Assembly: GCF_029784155.1 (NCBI RefSeq)
Contig: NC_073693.1
Location: 358,871,825-358,935,824, forward strand
Length of the DNA stretch: 64,000 nucleotides
Direction of reading: 5' to 3'
Origin: Uranotaenia lowii
Lineage: Eukaryota; Arthropoda; Insecta; Diptera; Culicidae
The notes under the pieces are model-generated. The model saw nothing but the letters and a program-made list of their open reading frames with translations. It was not told the origin of the DNA and made no database searches. This document shows positions 12,456 to 24,500 of this stretch, in pieces. Positions within the stretch are counted from its first letter, which is position 1, and each line of letters starts with the position of its first letter. The translations under genes and the position numbers were made by a program.

Positions 12456-13528
12456 CTACCGGTAGTAGCCTCGTTACTAACATAACAATCGGTAAACTTA
12501 CCGGGGAGCGAGCGCTTCCTTTCGCTGTGTCTCGCCGATCGTTGTCCCAGGGACACGTGGCGTTGTAGGTGCGAGGGGAGCGCAGGAGATTCATCGATGA
12601 TTTCCACTCGAACTTGTTCAAAATTCTCGACATCATTAATTTCGTCATCGACTTCAGGTATCCATTCGAAACAAGTTTCAATTTCTTCGTGCCAATCAAC
12701 TATGGGCGAGTCGATTTCGACGAGGCTGCTTGTCGACTTGAACCATCCGCAATCGTTGATGAAATAGTCACTCGACCCTGAGTCGAGTTTGAATATTAAC
12801 CGTCTTCAATTCGATCTACTAATGGCTTCGGAGCATTCAGCTACTGTAATTGCTTCCTTGGCCTGGCAATCTTTATACAGGTGGCAGTTTTTTCCGCATT
12901 TGTAGCAGGTCCTGTTGAAAATTGATTTTGGCTTGGTTTTAAGATTCAACCGGTTTCCGGAAAACGCAGTTCAATTTTCCTCGATGGTTGTTTGGAGACA
13001 TGTTTTTCCTTCACCTCCTGTCCTAGTTGGTCGTCATCGAGATTTTCCAACGCTGTCAGCAACGGATCATACGTCTCCGGAAGGGTTCCAAAGAGCATAA
13101 TTACCTTATCCGCTTCGGTCAACGTTCCTCCGGCCACTTGCAATTGCCGGATCAGATCCTCGTACGCCTCCAGATGTGAGCGCATGGAATCACCTTCTCG
13201 CAACTTGAGACTTCCGGTCTGCTTCCTGACGAGGTTCTGTGTGGCCAGGGACTTTTTCGCGAAAGTGTTTTCCAGTCCCTGCCACATTGTTCTCGCCGTC
13301 CGTTTCTTCCGAACGATTTCCAGACAATCGTCCCCCATAAATCCAATGATGAAGCTTCTTGCCTTCCAGTCCTCATGTGCAAATCTCCTTGCCTCTGCCG
13401 GTTCCGCTGGTGCTTCTAGTTCCAACACGTCCCATCGCTTCAAGAAAGGCTCGAACACGAAAACTCCAGTTATGAAATCCGGGACCTCCGGTATATTAGG
13501 GAATACCTTGAGCCGTATTTTTCTGGGT
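12456..13528 (-). pseudogene. Ty1/copia retrotransposon gag and start of protease, internally deleted
   Basis: The minus strand encodes a copia-type gag. From 13458 down to 12946 it reads VFEPFLKRWDVLELEAPAE, then the UBN2-like core with SFIIGFMGDDCLEIV, TARTMWQGLENTF and MRSHLEAYEDLIRQLQVAGG, ending FGTLPETYDPLLTALENL. After a frameshift near 12946 there is a CCHC zinc knuckle, CYKCGKNCHLYKDC, at about 12910-12869, which fits CX2CX4HX4C. After a stop, the protease active-site segment LDSGSSDYF appears near 12780. Only a few codons later the sequence resembles the linker before reverse transcriptase (RSARHSERKRSLPGKF near 12520). Integrase and reverse transcriptase are missing, so a large internal deletion or recombination is inferred. 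The right edge of the neighbouring DNA transposon truncates or interrupts it at 12454. Confidence 0.8.
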
Positions 13529-13538
13529 GCCCATAACC
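13529..13538 (-). other. Copia-type primer binding site
   Basis: Immediately inside the LTR the minus strand reads GGTTATGGGC. This corresponds to the primer site known next to the Drosophila copia LTR, where an internal tRNA-iMet fragment primes. Its position directly after the LTR end supports the LTR boundary. Confidence 0.7.
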
Positions 13539-13729
13539 TGTTGTAATACGTATAAGAAAGAACAACGCAATGGATTTACAACTGAAGTTTTTATTTGGGT
13601 ACTGAGCTGAACAGTTGGGAGGTTTGATGAGAACTAACTTAGTAGAGGGGAGCTTGAAAAAAATTACAGCTCGATTGCCCGATTGCTTAGATTCAACAGT
13701 TTCAACTGACCGAAACCAGCACGACAACA
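13539..13729 (-). repeat. 5' LTR of the Ty1/copia remnant (191 bp)
   Basis: On the minus strand the segment starts TGTTGTCGTG (13729) and ends TTACAACA (13539), giving the TG...CA ends and TGTTG/CAACA inverted termini of copia LTRs. It contains an AATAAA polyadenylation signal near 13595. The primer site and gag follow it. No second LTR was found in the window, consistent with truncation of the element. Confidence 0.75.
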
Positions 13730-13884
13730 TACGTTGAACGTTGGGTTCCAGTTTTATTGGGCGGAAGTTCAACTTTCGCCAAACTATACTAACGAAAGTC
13801 TTCAAAACACCAGGTTTATCGTATAAAAATTCAATGAATCCAGGCGAGATCGGCATCGCGCCGAATAAGGAAACTTTCTTTTAA

Positions 13885-14441
13885 TGACGGAAGTCTGCAT
13901 CGCATCATCCACTTTGTTCAACTAGTCGGAAGTGCGCTGTACACTTCCGACTAGTTGAACAAAGTGATTGACGCGATGCAGATTTTCGCCAAATAGGGAT
14001 AATTTTTTTTAAAAGTTATCTTGCTGACGAAAGTCTGCATCGCATCAGGTTTTGCAGTCAATAAAATTAGGCGGAACTCTCAATCGAAATACTCTTGGAA
14101 ATTCTTTTAATATCGGAAGTCTGCAAGTCGCGTCAAATACTTTCTTTGTACTAGGCGGAAGTCTGCATCGCGCCAAATAGATATCATTCTGGGATCTTAT
14201 TCTACTGACGGAAGTTTGCATCGCGTCAGATTATTCAATCAATCTAGCTAAATGGAAGTCTGGAACATTTGTTTTATTGACGTAAGTCTGCGTAGCGTCA
14301 AATATTTACGTTGTAGAGCTAGGTGGAAGTCCGCATTGCGCCAAAAGGGATTGCGTCAGATTTGTAATCAATCCTAGGCGTAAGTCTGCATCGCGCCATG
14401 TAGGCATCATTCTTGAAAATTTTATAACTGACGGAAGTCTG
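13885..14441. repeat. Array of ~10 hairpin-forming repeats around cggaagtctgcatcgcg
   Basis: About ten units of 22-26 bp occur at 55-75-bp spacing: starts near 13885, 13969 (inverted), 14024, 14111, 14153, 14205, 14277, 14321, 14376 and 14428. Each has the core ggaagtctgcatcg. Flanking bases pair with each other: TGACG...CGTCA in some units, GGCG...CGCC in others, and GGTG...CGCC at 14321. Paired bases change together. At 13910-13966 two 25-base arms form a perfect hairpin with a 7-base loop, placed between a direct and an inverted unit. Confidence 0.75.
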
Positions 14442-14590
14442 ATTATGATATTTTGCTAAAGCATTGCATGAACTAAAAAAATACAAACAATTTTTTTTTA
14501 GCCTACATTTCATTATTCATTTTTAAGTTCTTTTCCATTCATAGTTTCAAATATTAAATAGTAACTTTTGAAAACATGTCCAAAATTTTA

Positions 14591-15000
14591 TTAACCCTTC
14601 GTTTCATAAAGTTACAAATTTGCAACAATTAATTAAAACTGTTCTAAACTTCACATTTAGCTAAAAAGTCATTTTTTTTTTCGATGGGAATAATATTTCT
14701 AATTTCAAGATCACGTTCAATTAAAAAAAAATATTTTTAGTGTTTTAAAAGGAACAGAAAAAAAACCCAGTTGAATCTGAAAAATATGGAATGTGGAAAA
14801 AGCCTAATTTTTCAAATTTTTGGCCTAGTGTAATTCATATTGAGAATTTTTTTTTCGACTCAAAAAAAAATATTTTCGTATTCCCACTAAAGTAATTTAC
14901 ATAATAAACAAAATTTGAGATTTTTTTTTTTGTTTTTTCTCTGATATAATGGGTTTTCAATAACTGTTGCAAATTTGCAACACCATGCAACGGTAGTACC
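14591..15000. mobile_element. TIR element, TTAACCC end, with the palindrome GTTGCAAATTTGCAAC near its ends
   Basis: The left end reads TTAACCCTTCGTTTCAT, followed by gttacaaatttgcaac at 14611-14626. The right end, read on the minus strand, has CGTTGCAT followed by GTTGCAAATTTGCAAC at 14966-14981. The arms therefore match over roughly 30 bp with scattered differences. TTAA with CCC resembles piggyBac termini, but the right-hand TTAA is not seen. Non-coding. A shorter relative lies at 21364-21532. Confidence 0.5.
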
Positions 15001-15214
15001 CTAGCTAGTTATATGGGTTCCATAGTGTGTTTTCGAAACTTGCATCGTTTAATCAGTGTATTTGTTTCCCGATGACAGTGTTTTCGTTATTAATGATTTA
15101 TCATCATGTTAAGGCCGTATTAAGAGGGGGGGGGGGATGAGAAAAATTGCGCTCCCCCTCCTGAATAAAGAGGGCCCCCGAGGTAAAAAAAATAAAAAGT
15201 TTTGCTCTATAAAC

Positions 15215-16723
15215 CAGGGGTGAGCAACCTTTTGAACCAACGGGCCAATTTAAATTTGAAATCTTGTCGGCGGGCCGCACTTAAAAATGACATTTTTTTT
15301 CAGTAATTAGCAGAGCTTCACGTAATATTTTAGAACTACAAAGTTTTTGCGAAAACAAATCTGAAAAAAGGGCATTCACGTGTTTTAAAAACAGAAATTC
15401 AACAGGCCTTTTTTAATGCCCAATATTGAAAAGGTACATTACTACATCTTTGTCATTTTTAAATTCTCTGAATTTTTTCAGTAGTACTTTTTGGCGAACA
15501 TTCATTCTTACAACATTCTTGTTAAAACCTACGGTACTATTTGTCAGCGGCTCCATTAAAAATCTTCTGGAGTTTACCACGGTAATAACTAAGAGTGAAA
15601 AAAATATATATTCAAGGAAATCGCCGTCTTTTTTAGCGTTTGTTGTTGAATCGCTAATTGACTTTCTATTTTTTTTCCACAAGTAAAACTTGTCCTCAAA
15701 GTTTTTTTTCCTACAAAGGGTAAAAATCCTGCCGGTTTTCCAAATTGAAGTTCTGTATTGGATCATTACATTGAGAAGTTGATCAAGGTTGTTGAAATAA
15801 CAGAAAAATGTTCAATTTCACATATTTTTAAACAACTTTCTTCAGAACTACATTTTTGATTCTAAATTTTTTATCCAGATTTTTATAAATTTTTATCTTT
15901 GTAGATATCATTGGGATAGGATTTCTAAAGGTATGATATGACTTTGGTAATGTGGAATCGAATTATATGTGAAATAACTCAATTTATCGATGTTTGTTAT
16001 AAATTTTCAATCAAATTTCTGAAAAACCATCACAGATAATCGTCAAAGACCTTTTTTGTCGAATCACAGAATTTCAAATATCTATTGTTTTCACCAAGAA
16101 CTAATAAAGGGGCTTATTTTGCGACTCGAGTGACGTGGCTTACGAAATTTCATAACGTTTTTCTGGCTTAAATAGCCTCTCTAGCCTCGAAATTTTCGTT
16201 TGGATTAACTGTTATTGGTCTTCAGAGCTCATCGATACACATATTTTCTTTTCTGAAGCATTTTCTGGAGTCAGGACGAAGACGTGAAATTTCGTGAGTC
16301 ACTTCACTCGAGAGTCGCAAAAAACGCCCCAATTTTTGTCGGTAACTTTGATGCCGGCTGATTCATGTTGATTAAAAATCTAAAATCGTGCACCCAAGCT
16401 TAATCATAATACTTTCTTAATTTCCGTGAATATTTAGAAATAAGAAATATTTCTCAACGTTTAGTTTAAGTTTTTTTTGTTAGTATTTGAATGCTAGCAG
16501 ATCAAGCCTTTTTGTCGAATTGGATAGAATAATTAAAAAAAAAAAAACTATCTGCTGAGCATGTTTTATCATATATTTGATCAAGTCATATAATTTTTTC
16601 TAACAATCCATTGTAGAGAAAAGTAAAGGCATTAAAATTTGAAAAAAAAGCTTCGCGGGCCGCACAAAAGGGTCTCGCGGGCCACATGCGGCCCCGCGGG
16701 CCCACGCGTTGCTCACACCCCTG
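15215..16723. mobile_element. hAT-type non-autonomous transposon (1,509 bp)
   Basis: The left end is CAGGGGTGAGCAACC (15215) and the right end, on the minus strand, is CAGGGGTGTGAGCAACGC (16723). Both are followed by the GC-rich CGGGCC-type segments typical of hAT termini. The flanking 8-mers ctataaac (15207-15214) and ctctaaac (16724-16731) agree at 7 of 8 positions, matching the 8-bp hAT target duplication and its CTCTAAAC-like preference. No transposase is encoded. It contains a nested inverted-repeat element at 16109-16330. Confidence 0.85.
16109..16330. mobile_element. Nested inverted-repeat MITE inside the hAT element
   Basis: ggggcttattttgcgactcg at 16109 is mirrored by a segment ending at 16330, whose reverse complement begins ggggcgttttttgcgact. 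The matching region extends about 45 bp inward and includes acgaaatttca on both arms. The spacer is about 120 bp. The target duplication is unclear. Confidence 0.6.
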
Positions 16724-16945
16724 CTCTAAACCGTTATCAAAACTAGAAATATATTATTAAAAGTTCAAAATTTATCAAATTTTAAACTAGGACGGGTCCG
16801 AATAATTAACTTATTTAGGATTTGTAATTCAGCGTATGTAAAACACATTATTTAGGTTTTTTTTTTAAGGCCCATTGGTATAACAAATACATATTTTGAA
16901 TAAAAAAAAATGTCGGATGCCTTCATAACTTGCAAAATAAGCATA

Positions 16946-19878
16946 GGGTGATTTGCCAATCGTTGTCCCCTAACCCATTGTTGCACAGCATGACTTAAAT
17001 TGTCAATATTTCAGCTGTTTTTCAACTTTTCCTCAAAAATAATACTGAATCATGTAATTCGGAATGTTTTCTGATGAAATGAGGCTTTTGTGATATTTTC
17101 TGCTGGTAAGTGTGTATCTTACGACAGTTTTAATTTTTCTTGTTTTTTTTCGTGCGGTTTTTGTGCTAATTGTTAACAAAAACCTTAACATTCCATCTTC
17201 GGCAAATAAGGTTTTACGTCAGAACAAAAAATTTTTCGTATCAGTTTTCTATACGAAACGTTTGTTGGACAATTTTAACACCATGATTTTGAAAAAAAAT
17301 TATGATCCATACTTAACCAGAAAATATGTTGGATCGTGCAACAATTAGGTCGCTCAATCTCCTCCTGCCCCATTGTTGTACATATTTCCACTGCAAAATT
17401 TGTTTGGAAATTTCAAATTTATAAATTCGTATACCTCCAATAACTTTGTTTGGTTGTTTTTACAGCTAAAAATAACAATACAAATTTTGGAATCGATTGA
17501 TTAAGTCCTGAATTATAACAACATGTTTTGAATTAATAAGGAGGGTTGTACGGAAAAATCCAAATTTTCATTCAAAAACCATCAAAGATGAACTGATCAA
17601 AAGACATAATTTTTATTTTAAAAATATTGCTTGGTTCTTGCAATACATTGCGTGTAAACAAAAACTAAACCTAACTTGTACCTCAGAAATGATATTCGTT
17701 GTCATACAAAAAATTCAAAATAGATAAATATTTTTTTTAATTTTAGTGTTTTGACAGCTAATTTGAAAGCTGGCTAACCGGATGAAAATAAGAATCGCAT
17801 TATACTGCTTTGCATAGCCAATAAGTGTGATGATTCAAAACTTTCGCAAAAACATGTCATGAAATTATTGAAAGCTTCAGAAAGCAAATTCTGCAATTTT
17901 ACAATACTTTTCAATGGATTACGATTTTTTATTTCGAAATGGCTATAACTTTTTTCATGAAGTACTTTGCTTCTTCCCATGCTGACAGACAGTTAATCTT
18001 AAGAATGGGCAAAATCAATAATTTAAAACAAGATTCATTTCAAACTTATTTGAATTTCTTATATATGCGAAAAGTTCTTCAAATTGAACACGTTCATTGA
18101 CTACATGCAACTAAAACAACTCGAATTGTCTATTCATATGACAGGTTTTTTTTCTGAATAAGTGGATATTCACGTTTAACTAGTAATTTTAGTAAATTCT
18201 GTGCTTTAATTAATTATTTTCCACTAAGAATTTTCACATTTTTTGATTTTTAATAATTTATTCAATAATTCAAAGACACTTTATATATCCATAAGTTTAT
18301 TTTTTCTACCTTCAAATCTTGAAAATGAAGTTTTGAAATTATTAAACTCGTTAAAAAACTTATGCGTACATGAAAGTCGGGCAGTTTGCATTGTCTGAAA
18401 AGTGTCAAAGTCAAGTCAACTGCATTGGCTTTGAGCGGCAACTTTGTTATCAGATTTAGTTTGAAATCCTTTATCCCGACCATTTACTCAACATTTTATG
18501 CAAAAAATCTAAAAGCTGTTCTGAAAAAATCTGTTTCTGTAATTTCGCGACGACAAATCTAAAAGAATTTTATTCCATGTCAACAGCGATCCCTTTGATA
18601 TTTGTTATTAATATTGTCTGAATATTGTACAGGAGGAAAACTACGATCCTTATCCCAAAAACTAGAAGTCGAAGGTTGGAAGACCCGAAATATTACTTAT
18701 CTGACGTGCAATTTTCTCAGGAATTCGAATCTGCCGTCAAGTTGCCGTCACTGGAGACATCTATGTGAAGCATTATTTGGCCCTTATCATCCAGAAAAAT
18801 AAACAGTCATAGCTTTGTGAAACTTAATTTGATCCAGCCGGAAAACTCTTGAGAAGCATTTCTATGTGATGTGATTGTTTCCTGAAGATTGATAAAATGC
18901 TTCAGAGGTTACATTAATTAAAAATAAACCCACTTATTAGAAAAAGATATTTAAATCAATAAACTTTTCGAAAAAAAAATTCTTATACATAATTGTATAT
19001 CATGAGCATAAATCAGTCAAACGATCTGAAACTTTGGGCGGGGTTGTGTCTATTTTAAAGTTTTAAATTGAGATTCTTTATGTAAAAATCGATCGACTTC
19101 CAAGTGAGTCCTGAAACATTTGTTTTATAAAATCGCATTTTCTTCATAGGGGTAAAAGGGGGCAAAACAGATCACGATCTCTAATCTTTTCACCTGTTAA
19201 TAGCCACTTAAAAATTAAGCAGTAAATACCTTTCAGTTCATTCTATGGGATTCTAAAGACATAAAATTTTATGTTGGTAGGACATATAAAGAAAAAGGCT
19301 CAACACTGGGCAAATTAGGTTAAATAACACTCCACTCAAATGGCTTCGGGTAAATAAAGTGGTTGATTTGAGTTTCTGAGAAAACTTCACGTGTGATAAA
19401 TACTATTCCAGACACTCAAACCGGCGGATTTGTGTTTTTTTTGGGGCCGAATTGGAATTGGAAAGTGCATCGGACGGTTTATATGGAAGACCCTCCCCCC
19501 CCCCCTCACAAGGGGCCGTCTAAAAATTAGATTGCATTTGAACAAGAATTTCTCATGATAGGCTTCCGTAACAAATATCAGCCTATTCGACCTCATGGTG
19601 ACTGATTTTTAAAATGTGCAACCATTGGAAAAAATCGGACAACATTATGCACGACACAAAATTTGCCTGTGCAACTATTGGGCACAAACATGCTGTTTTA
19701 AATGATTTTTTTTAATTTTTATGTCACTTTTTCCGAACACTTGAACTTTTAGATCTTGTAAACCAATCCTGTATGAGTGCATCGACAAAAAAATCGAGTG
19801 AATTTGGTTGAAATGGCTAAAATACAGCATAAACACCAAAATCATGTGCTTAGCTGTGCAACGATTGGCAAATCACCC
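16946..19878. mobile_element. TA-flanked DNA transposon (2.9 kb) with repeated subterminal motif
   Basis: The left end GGGTGATTTGCCAATCGTTG (16946) recurs on the minus strand from 19878, and both are flanked by TA. A motif like ccaatNgttgcac recurs near the left end (16957, 16976, 17369) and, inverted, near the right end (19616, 19669, 19856). This mirrors the architecture at 9821-12453. No transposase is recognisable. An exon-like patch at 18630-18805 could be a remnant of its coding region, but no family is identified. Confidence 0.7.
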
Positions 19879-19880
19879 TA

Positions 19881-20590
19881 CACCAATTTTCAAAAGTTCT
19901 ATATTATTGAACGTGATTCAAACTCAAGTACGGGGCTTAATCCAGAGAGTTTAAAAATCTAAAAACAAACAACGAATACGCTTTTTTATTTTTCCACTTG
20001 AAAATTCAGTACTATCTGCCAACATTCGATAACCGAGGTTTGAAGTATTGTTTTGTTTTTTTTTCTTAGAGATGAATGAATTTGATTGAAAATTACAATG
20101 CTCATTATTTTTTACTAAAGTATGAGCTGTTTCTTATTATCAATCGACGAAAAATGCTCTTTATTTATACTATTCAACCTTTTCCTGGAAGCTCTGGAAG
20201 TGGATTTTAAATTGAAACTTTTTGTTCTTGAATTTAGTTTTATTTTTATTTTTTTTTAATTCTTAAACTGATTTCAAGTTTGAATTCTAATTTTAGAATC
20301 ATGTTCCAAATTCTAATGCTCATTCCGAAGAAATCTTTACTGTTCTTTTAATTTTGCCAACAAATGATATTTAATAGTTTAATGTAATTTGAAATTGGAT
20401 CATTCCTTCAAAACTAAATTGAGACTTTGCTCTTCAATACTCAAGTTTGTTTATTAAAACTGGCATATAGTTATGGTATGATTTAAGATTTAGAATCTTT
20501 ATCAGAACCAATTTAAATACGTTTTCGGAATTGATTTGTGTTGATTTGTTCAAGGTTATGTTCAGAAAAGTTGTATAGGTAAGAAGCTTT
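19881..20590. other. Unassigned AT-rich sequence
   Basis: No coding, structural or repeat feature could be supported here. Confidence 0.4.
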
Positions 20591-20597
20591 TCATTTT

Positions 20598-20700
20598 GCC
20601 GCCGGTCGTGGCCTAGAGGATAGCGTTCCAGTCATCTAAGCCAGAGTCCATGAGATCGAATCCCGATCACGGCACATATAGTGCTCTTTCCGTGGTCTGG
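20598..20700 (+). mobile_element. tRNA-derived SINE head
   Basis: GCCGGTCGTGGCCTAGAGG starts a tRNA-like module. The A-box-like segment is GTGGCCTAGAGGATAGCG near 20606, and the B-box-like segment is GATCGAATCCC near 20655. The acceptor arms do not pair well, so it is a SINE head, not a functional tRNA gene. Confidence 0.7.
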
Positions 20701-20875
20701 TGGTAAGATGCTAGCCGTAAAATCCTTGAAAGATGTACGCCTTAGAGTTAAGTAAATTAGATCTCTTAAAAAACATGAAGTTTCACTGAGATCCTATATG
20801 TGTGTGTTCGTTTTTTTAGCACCTTCAAGCAGTAGGTGGTATATTATCGCATAACTACTCCTAGCTAATTTCTCG

Positions 20876-21240
20876 AGAGTCTTTGTAGTCTAGTGGATAA
20901 GCTGGTGCGAGTCTGGTTCCGATGTGCCAGGCTGGGTTCGATTCCCGGTATCGGCGAGACCACTTTTGGGTTCGAATCCCATAAGAAGCCGACAGGTAAG
21001 ATGTGTTTCCTCTTATAACTGATTATATGAATGTTTAACCAGCTGCCACCTGGCCAGGTATATACACGGATGCCGGAATACCTTTAAGTAACCTGATTGA
21101 CTCGTTCTTCCAAAATATACCTACATACGAAGCCATGGGGTCGGTCCAAGAATGCATTTGAGCACATACTTAGGCAGAAACTGCGGTGAATCCGTGCACC
21201 CATGGTTGAAAACCAACATACATAACTACTCCCAGTTAAA
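20876..21240 (+). mobile_element. Second tRNA-derived SINE with body
   Basis: The head has TAGTCTAGTGGATAAGC near 20887 (A box) and GGGTTCGATTCCCGG near 20934 (B box). A body of about 280 bp follows. A shared phrase, ataactactccNagNtaa, occurs just before the head (near 20851) and at the end of the body (near 21223). This suggests tandem insertion of related SINEs or a duplicated target region. Confidence 0.6.
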
Positions 21241-21363
21241 TTCTTAACTTTCCGGTGTCCAGAAATCTAGATTTGCGAAGTTCCTGTGCGAAAACTATGA
21301 TTAGTGCAAAAGAAATTAGGAATAAGCATTTATTTCCAGTTGTCGAGTGTGAAGAAAAAAAGG

Positions 21364-21532
21364 TGTAACCGTTTCATGTTGTTGCAAATTTGCAACAATT
21401 AATATTTTTGCTAAATAACCGAAATATGTGAATATAATATTTTTTCCTTATTTTTCCCTTCATGTATTCATCATTGCGCACTATTGAGAATTTTTTCGAG
21501 AAAAAATAAAAAATCATGAAATGAAGGGTTAA
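21364..21532. mobile_element. Short TIR element related to 14591-15000
   Basis: The left end is gtaaccgtttcatg followed by the palindrome gttgcaaatttgcaac at 21381-21396. The right end is catgaaatgaagggttaa, whose reverse complement begins TTAACCCTTCATTTCATG. The ends match those of the element at 14591-15000 in inverted order. 169 bp, non-coding. Confidence 0.55.
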
Positions 21533-24500
21533 ATGGTAAAATTTAACATAATGAAGCCTTCAGTAAGTTCCCTATACTTTCATTGTCGGTTAGATCTTCG
21601 AATTGCTGAAGAATATGGAAGATTAAAGTTATTTGAATTGGGCAAAAATAAGCTTTTTTAAAGAAAGCCTCGAATTTCTTTGAAAAAAAAAACTTATTCT
21701 ATGCTAAAGTCAAGTAAGATAAATCTAGCCAACTCATGGGCAAATTTATTTATTTTTTGAATTGATGAAAATTGTAATTCAAATATTCAATAATAAAAGA
21801 TATTATAAATTTTCGGTTCAAATTTGGTTCATGCTCACGCGATCAAAATTTAAGGTTTCGGTTCAAAATTTGGCTCTTGGAAAAAACGCAATTTTAAAAA
21901 GTTCATCAATCCACCGAGAAAATACGGCAATCTCTGCAGATTTTTATTACCTGAATGTTTCTCTAGCAGCAAATGCTGTTCATTTAAAATCGATTTCATG
22001 TATGAAATTTTGTGTATAATTTTAGAAAAATTAAAATCTTTTTTCATTAAACAAAACTTGCAAATAAACTCAAATATTATCGTGATTTCCCGCTGATTTG
22101 TGTAAACAAACTGGCTGTGATTCAACATTTTAAATTTCGAATTTGATTTACCCGACAATCCAAATTATAAATCTATTATCTCCTGCTATTTGAATTCTTT
22201 AACGAACTCTTAACTCTTTAACTCTTGATATTTTTAAAACTTGATGAATCTCGTTCATATTGGTCACTCTAAAATGGACTCAATAGAGATTGTTTCATAA
22301 ACCCCTGAATCAGCTGCCATAATTTTAACCCTAAATTTTGCCAGTTCCTCATTGTTTCGTTTTGTGTCCATCTTCAAAGTTTTGGAGGGAAAAATTTTAA
22401 TTATGAATGTTAAGAAAATAACTGTCGTTCTTAAGATTGTCGTGATCAAGATAAGATGTATTTTTTTTTTCAAACCATTCCAAAGGTCAGCCCAAACAAA
22501 ACTAAACTCATTTTTTAGCGGAATTTGAACCTGAATTATGAGGTGAAGGACGGTTGTGATTTTTTTTGCTGCTAATTTTAACTTCTGGAAAAAAATATTT
22601 CTAAGCCTAATTTATTGACAAAATTGGTGTATAATGTCTAGTGGCCGCTGCGACAGCTGGAGCCGGTGCCAGAGCTGATTGGAAATGACGAAGAAGCTAG
22701 TAACTAAAGCATCGTTATGCCAAAAGGCTTTATGCCAAAAGGCTTTATGCCAAATGGCTTTTTAAGAATTAAGTTTAAGAATTTCGCATCTGAATCGTGA
22801 ACAAAGAGTCAGGATGGTTTTTAAAAATTTTTTTTTCATATTCGGAAAATTGTTATCTTAATATTGAAAATGCATTTGAGTTTCGAAAATTATTAATCAA
22901 ATTTTTAACAAAATGTAAAGACATATTTGAACAAGGATTGCAGAACAATATTTAGTTTTTTCTTCTAACGATGATTCGAACTGAAAATCAAGAATCTCAA
23001 ACTGAATGCAGAATCCGAAAAATGAAAAAATTTATTGAATGAAACAAAAAAAAAATGAAAATCGGGTAAGTAGCTCCTCACTCAGTTGAGAATTCCAACA
23101 GCAGCTTTCTGTTCAAGTGATTTGTAGATTGACGATTTGTATTTGCGCTATCAAACCATTCATATTTTAACAAGCAATAACACTATGCTTAGATCAGCAC
23201 TGAAAAAATATCAGGTTTTTAAAACTGACTTTCGGTTTCCTACCGAAAAATCAGTGTGATGAAAAAGCTACCGTTCTATTTCTCCAGGCATCCGTTTCTT
23301 CAAGTTCAAGTTCTTAATGGTAATTTTCGGTATTGCAAAAAGTTGTGTATGCAACTCGTTGCAAAACTTGATTTGTTTATCTCTCGTCAAAATTATCCAA
23401 CTCGGCAAGCCTTGTATGTATGTACGTCGCATGCTTCTCTACTTTTTGTAACTTTTTGGATAAATAACTGTATATTTTCGATTGAGTTCAAAGATGATTA
23501 GAATTGTCCATCATCAATATTGTTCAACGGCTTGTTTTGACCCTTGGCATGTAACATGTCAGCAAACAGTATAGGTCGGTAATCGAAAAACAATTGAAGG
23601 ATAAAATTTCAGAAACCCCCAAAAATCAACATGCCATGACCGTACATTTGCTGAGAAGGGTCTGCCTATGCTTACTTCGATCTCGTTGTAGGTCGTCGTC
23701 GTCTGCAAATGGGAATTTTGACCCATCCTCATAGCCCATCAAGTAGCCAACCTACTGCTATAAATCCAGCTTAACTTCACTTAAAATTCTATTGTTTAAA
23801 GATCCTCAGTATTCCTTTTTAGAACCAGAACCGGAAGTGGTGAGGGAATTTGCTGGGGGAAAACCTGCTCGACATAATTAAAGTATGAGACGGCGGCATG
23901 TTGGTCTGAATTTGGCAAAGGCTGCATCAAAACACATCGGTGGAGTGCTTGCAGTTTCTCTATTCAATGTTCGATAAACATTGGCATTCTCTTCGTTATT
24001 TTGGCCGGGCAGTCGGCTGCTGTTGGTTTGAAGCAATTCAGCATAGGCACAGGGCATGGGTGCACACCCGGTTATAAAGTTCAGCAACCAGAGACGCCCG
24101 GCCGATTCTCGAATGGTGCCCTCTACTACAGCATTGATCATTTTTGTCGAAAATTCCCTACCAAGTCTAGTTGAGTTCAATTCACTGCAGCTTGCGCCAA
24201 AGCATAACAAATAACCCTAGCGAAAAATAGCGATATCGTCCTGTACCCTGCCGTATTAGAGCTTGTCGAAAGGACTGAAATTCGGTTAGCAGTACTTTCT
24301 TTCAGAAACTGTCAAGTTTTGTCGTTTAAATAAAAAAAAAATATACATGGGGAAGCCTCAAGTGGACTAAGATCACCGCCCATGGGAACACCATTAACGG
24401 GATGAAAATTTCAAAGAAGGCTCAAAAGTTTTAAATGATTTTCAACACGTTCTGACTAAGAGTATCGATATTTGAGCCGCAGCCCAAATGCCGGTGAATA

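Noticed and set aside
12992..13546. 184-codon frame on the plus strand
   Set aside because: It lies opposite the copia gag and is a shadow of that coding sequence.
13885..14441. CRISPR-like array
   Set aside because: Spacing looks regular at first, but units diverge, one is inverted, spacers vary in length, and the genome is eukaryotic with no cas genes.
18602..18802. Exon-like segment as a host gene exon
   Set aside because: It lies inside the TA-flanked element, changes frame, and has no recognisable domain. It is mentioned only as a possible transposase remnant.
20598..20940. Functional tRNA genes
   Set aside because: A and B boxes are present but the acceptor arms do not pair and SINE body follows. 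The same applies at 30661 and 41262.
23878..24210. 110-codon frame on the minus strand
   Set aside because: No domain, no splice or polyadenylation context, and similar frames occur by chance in this composition.
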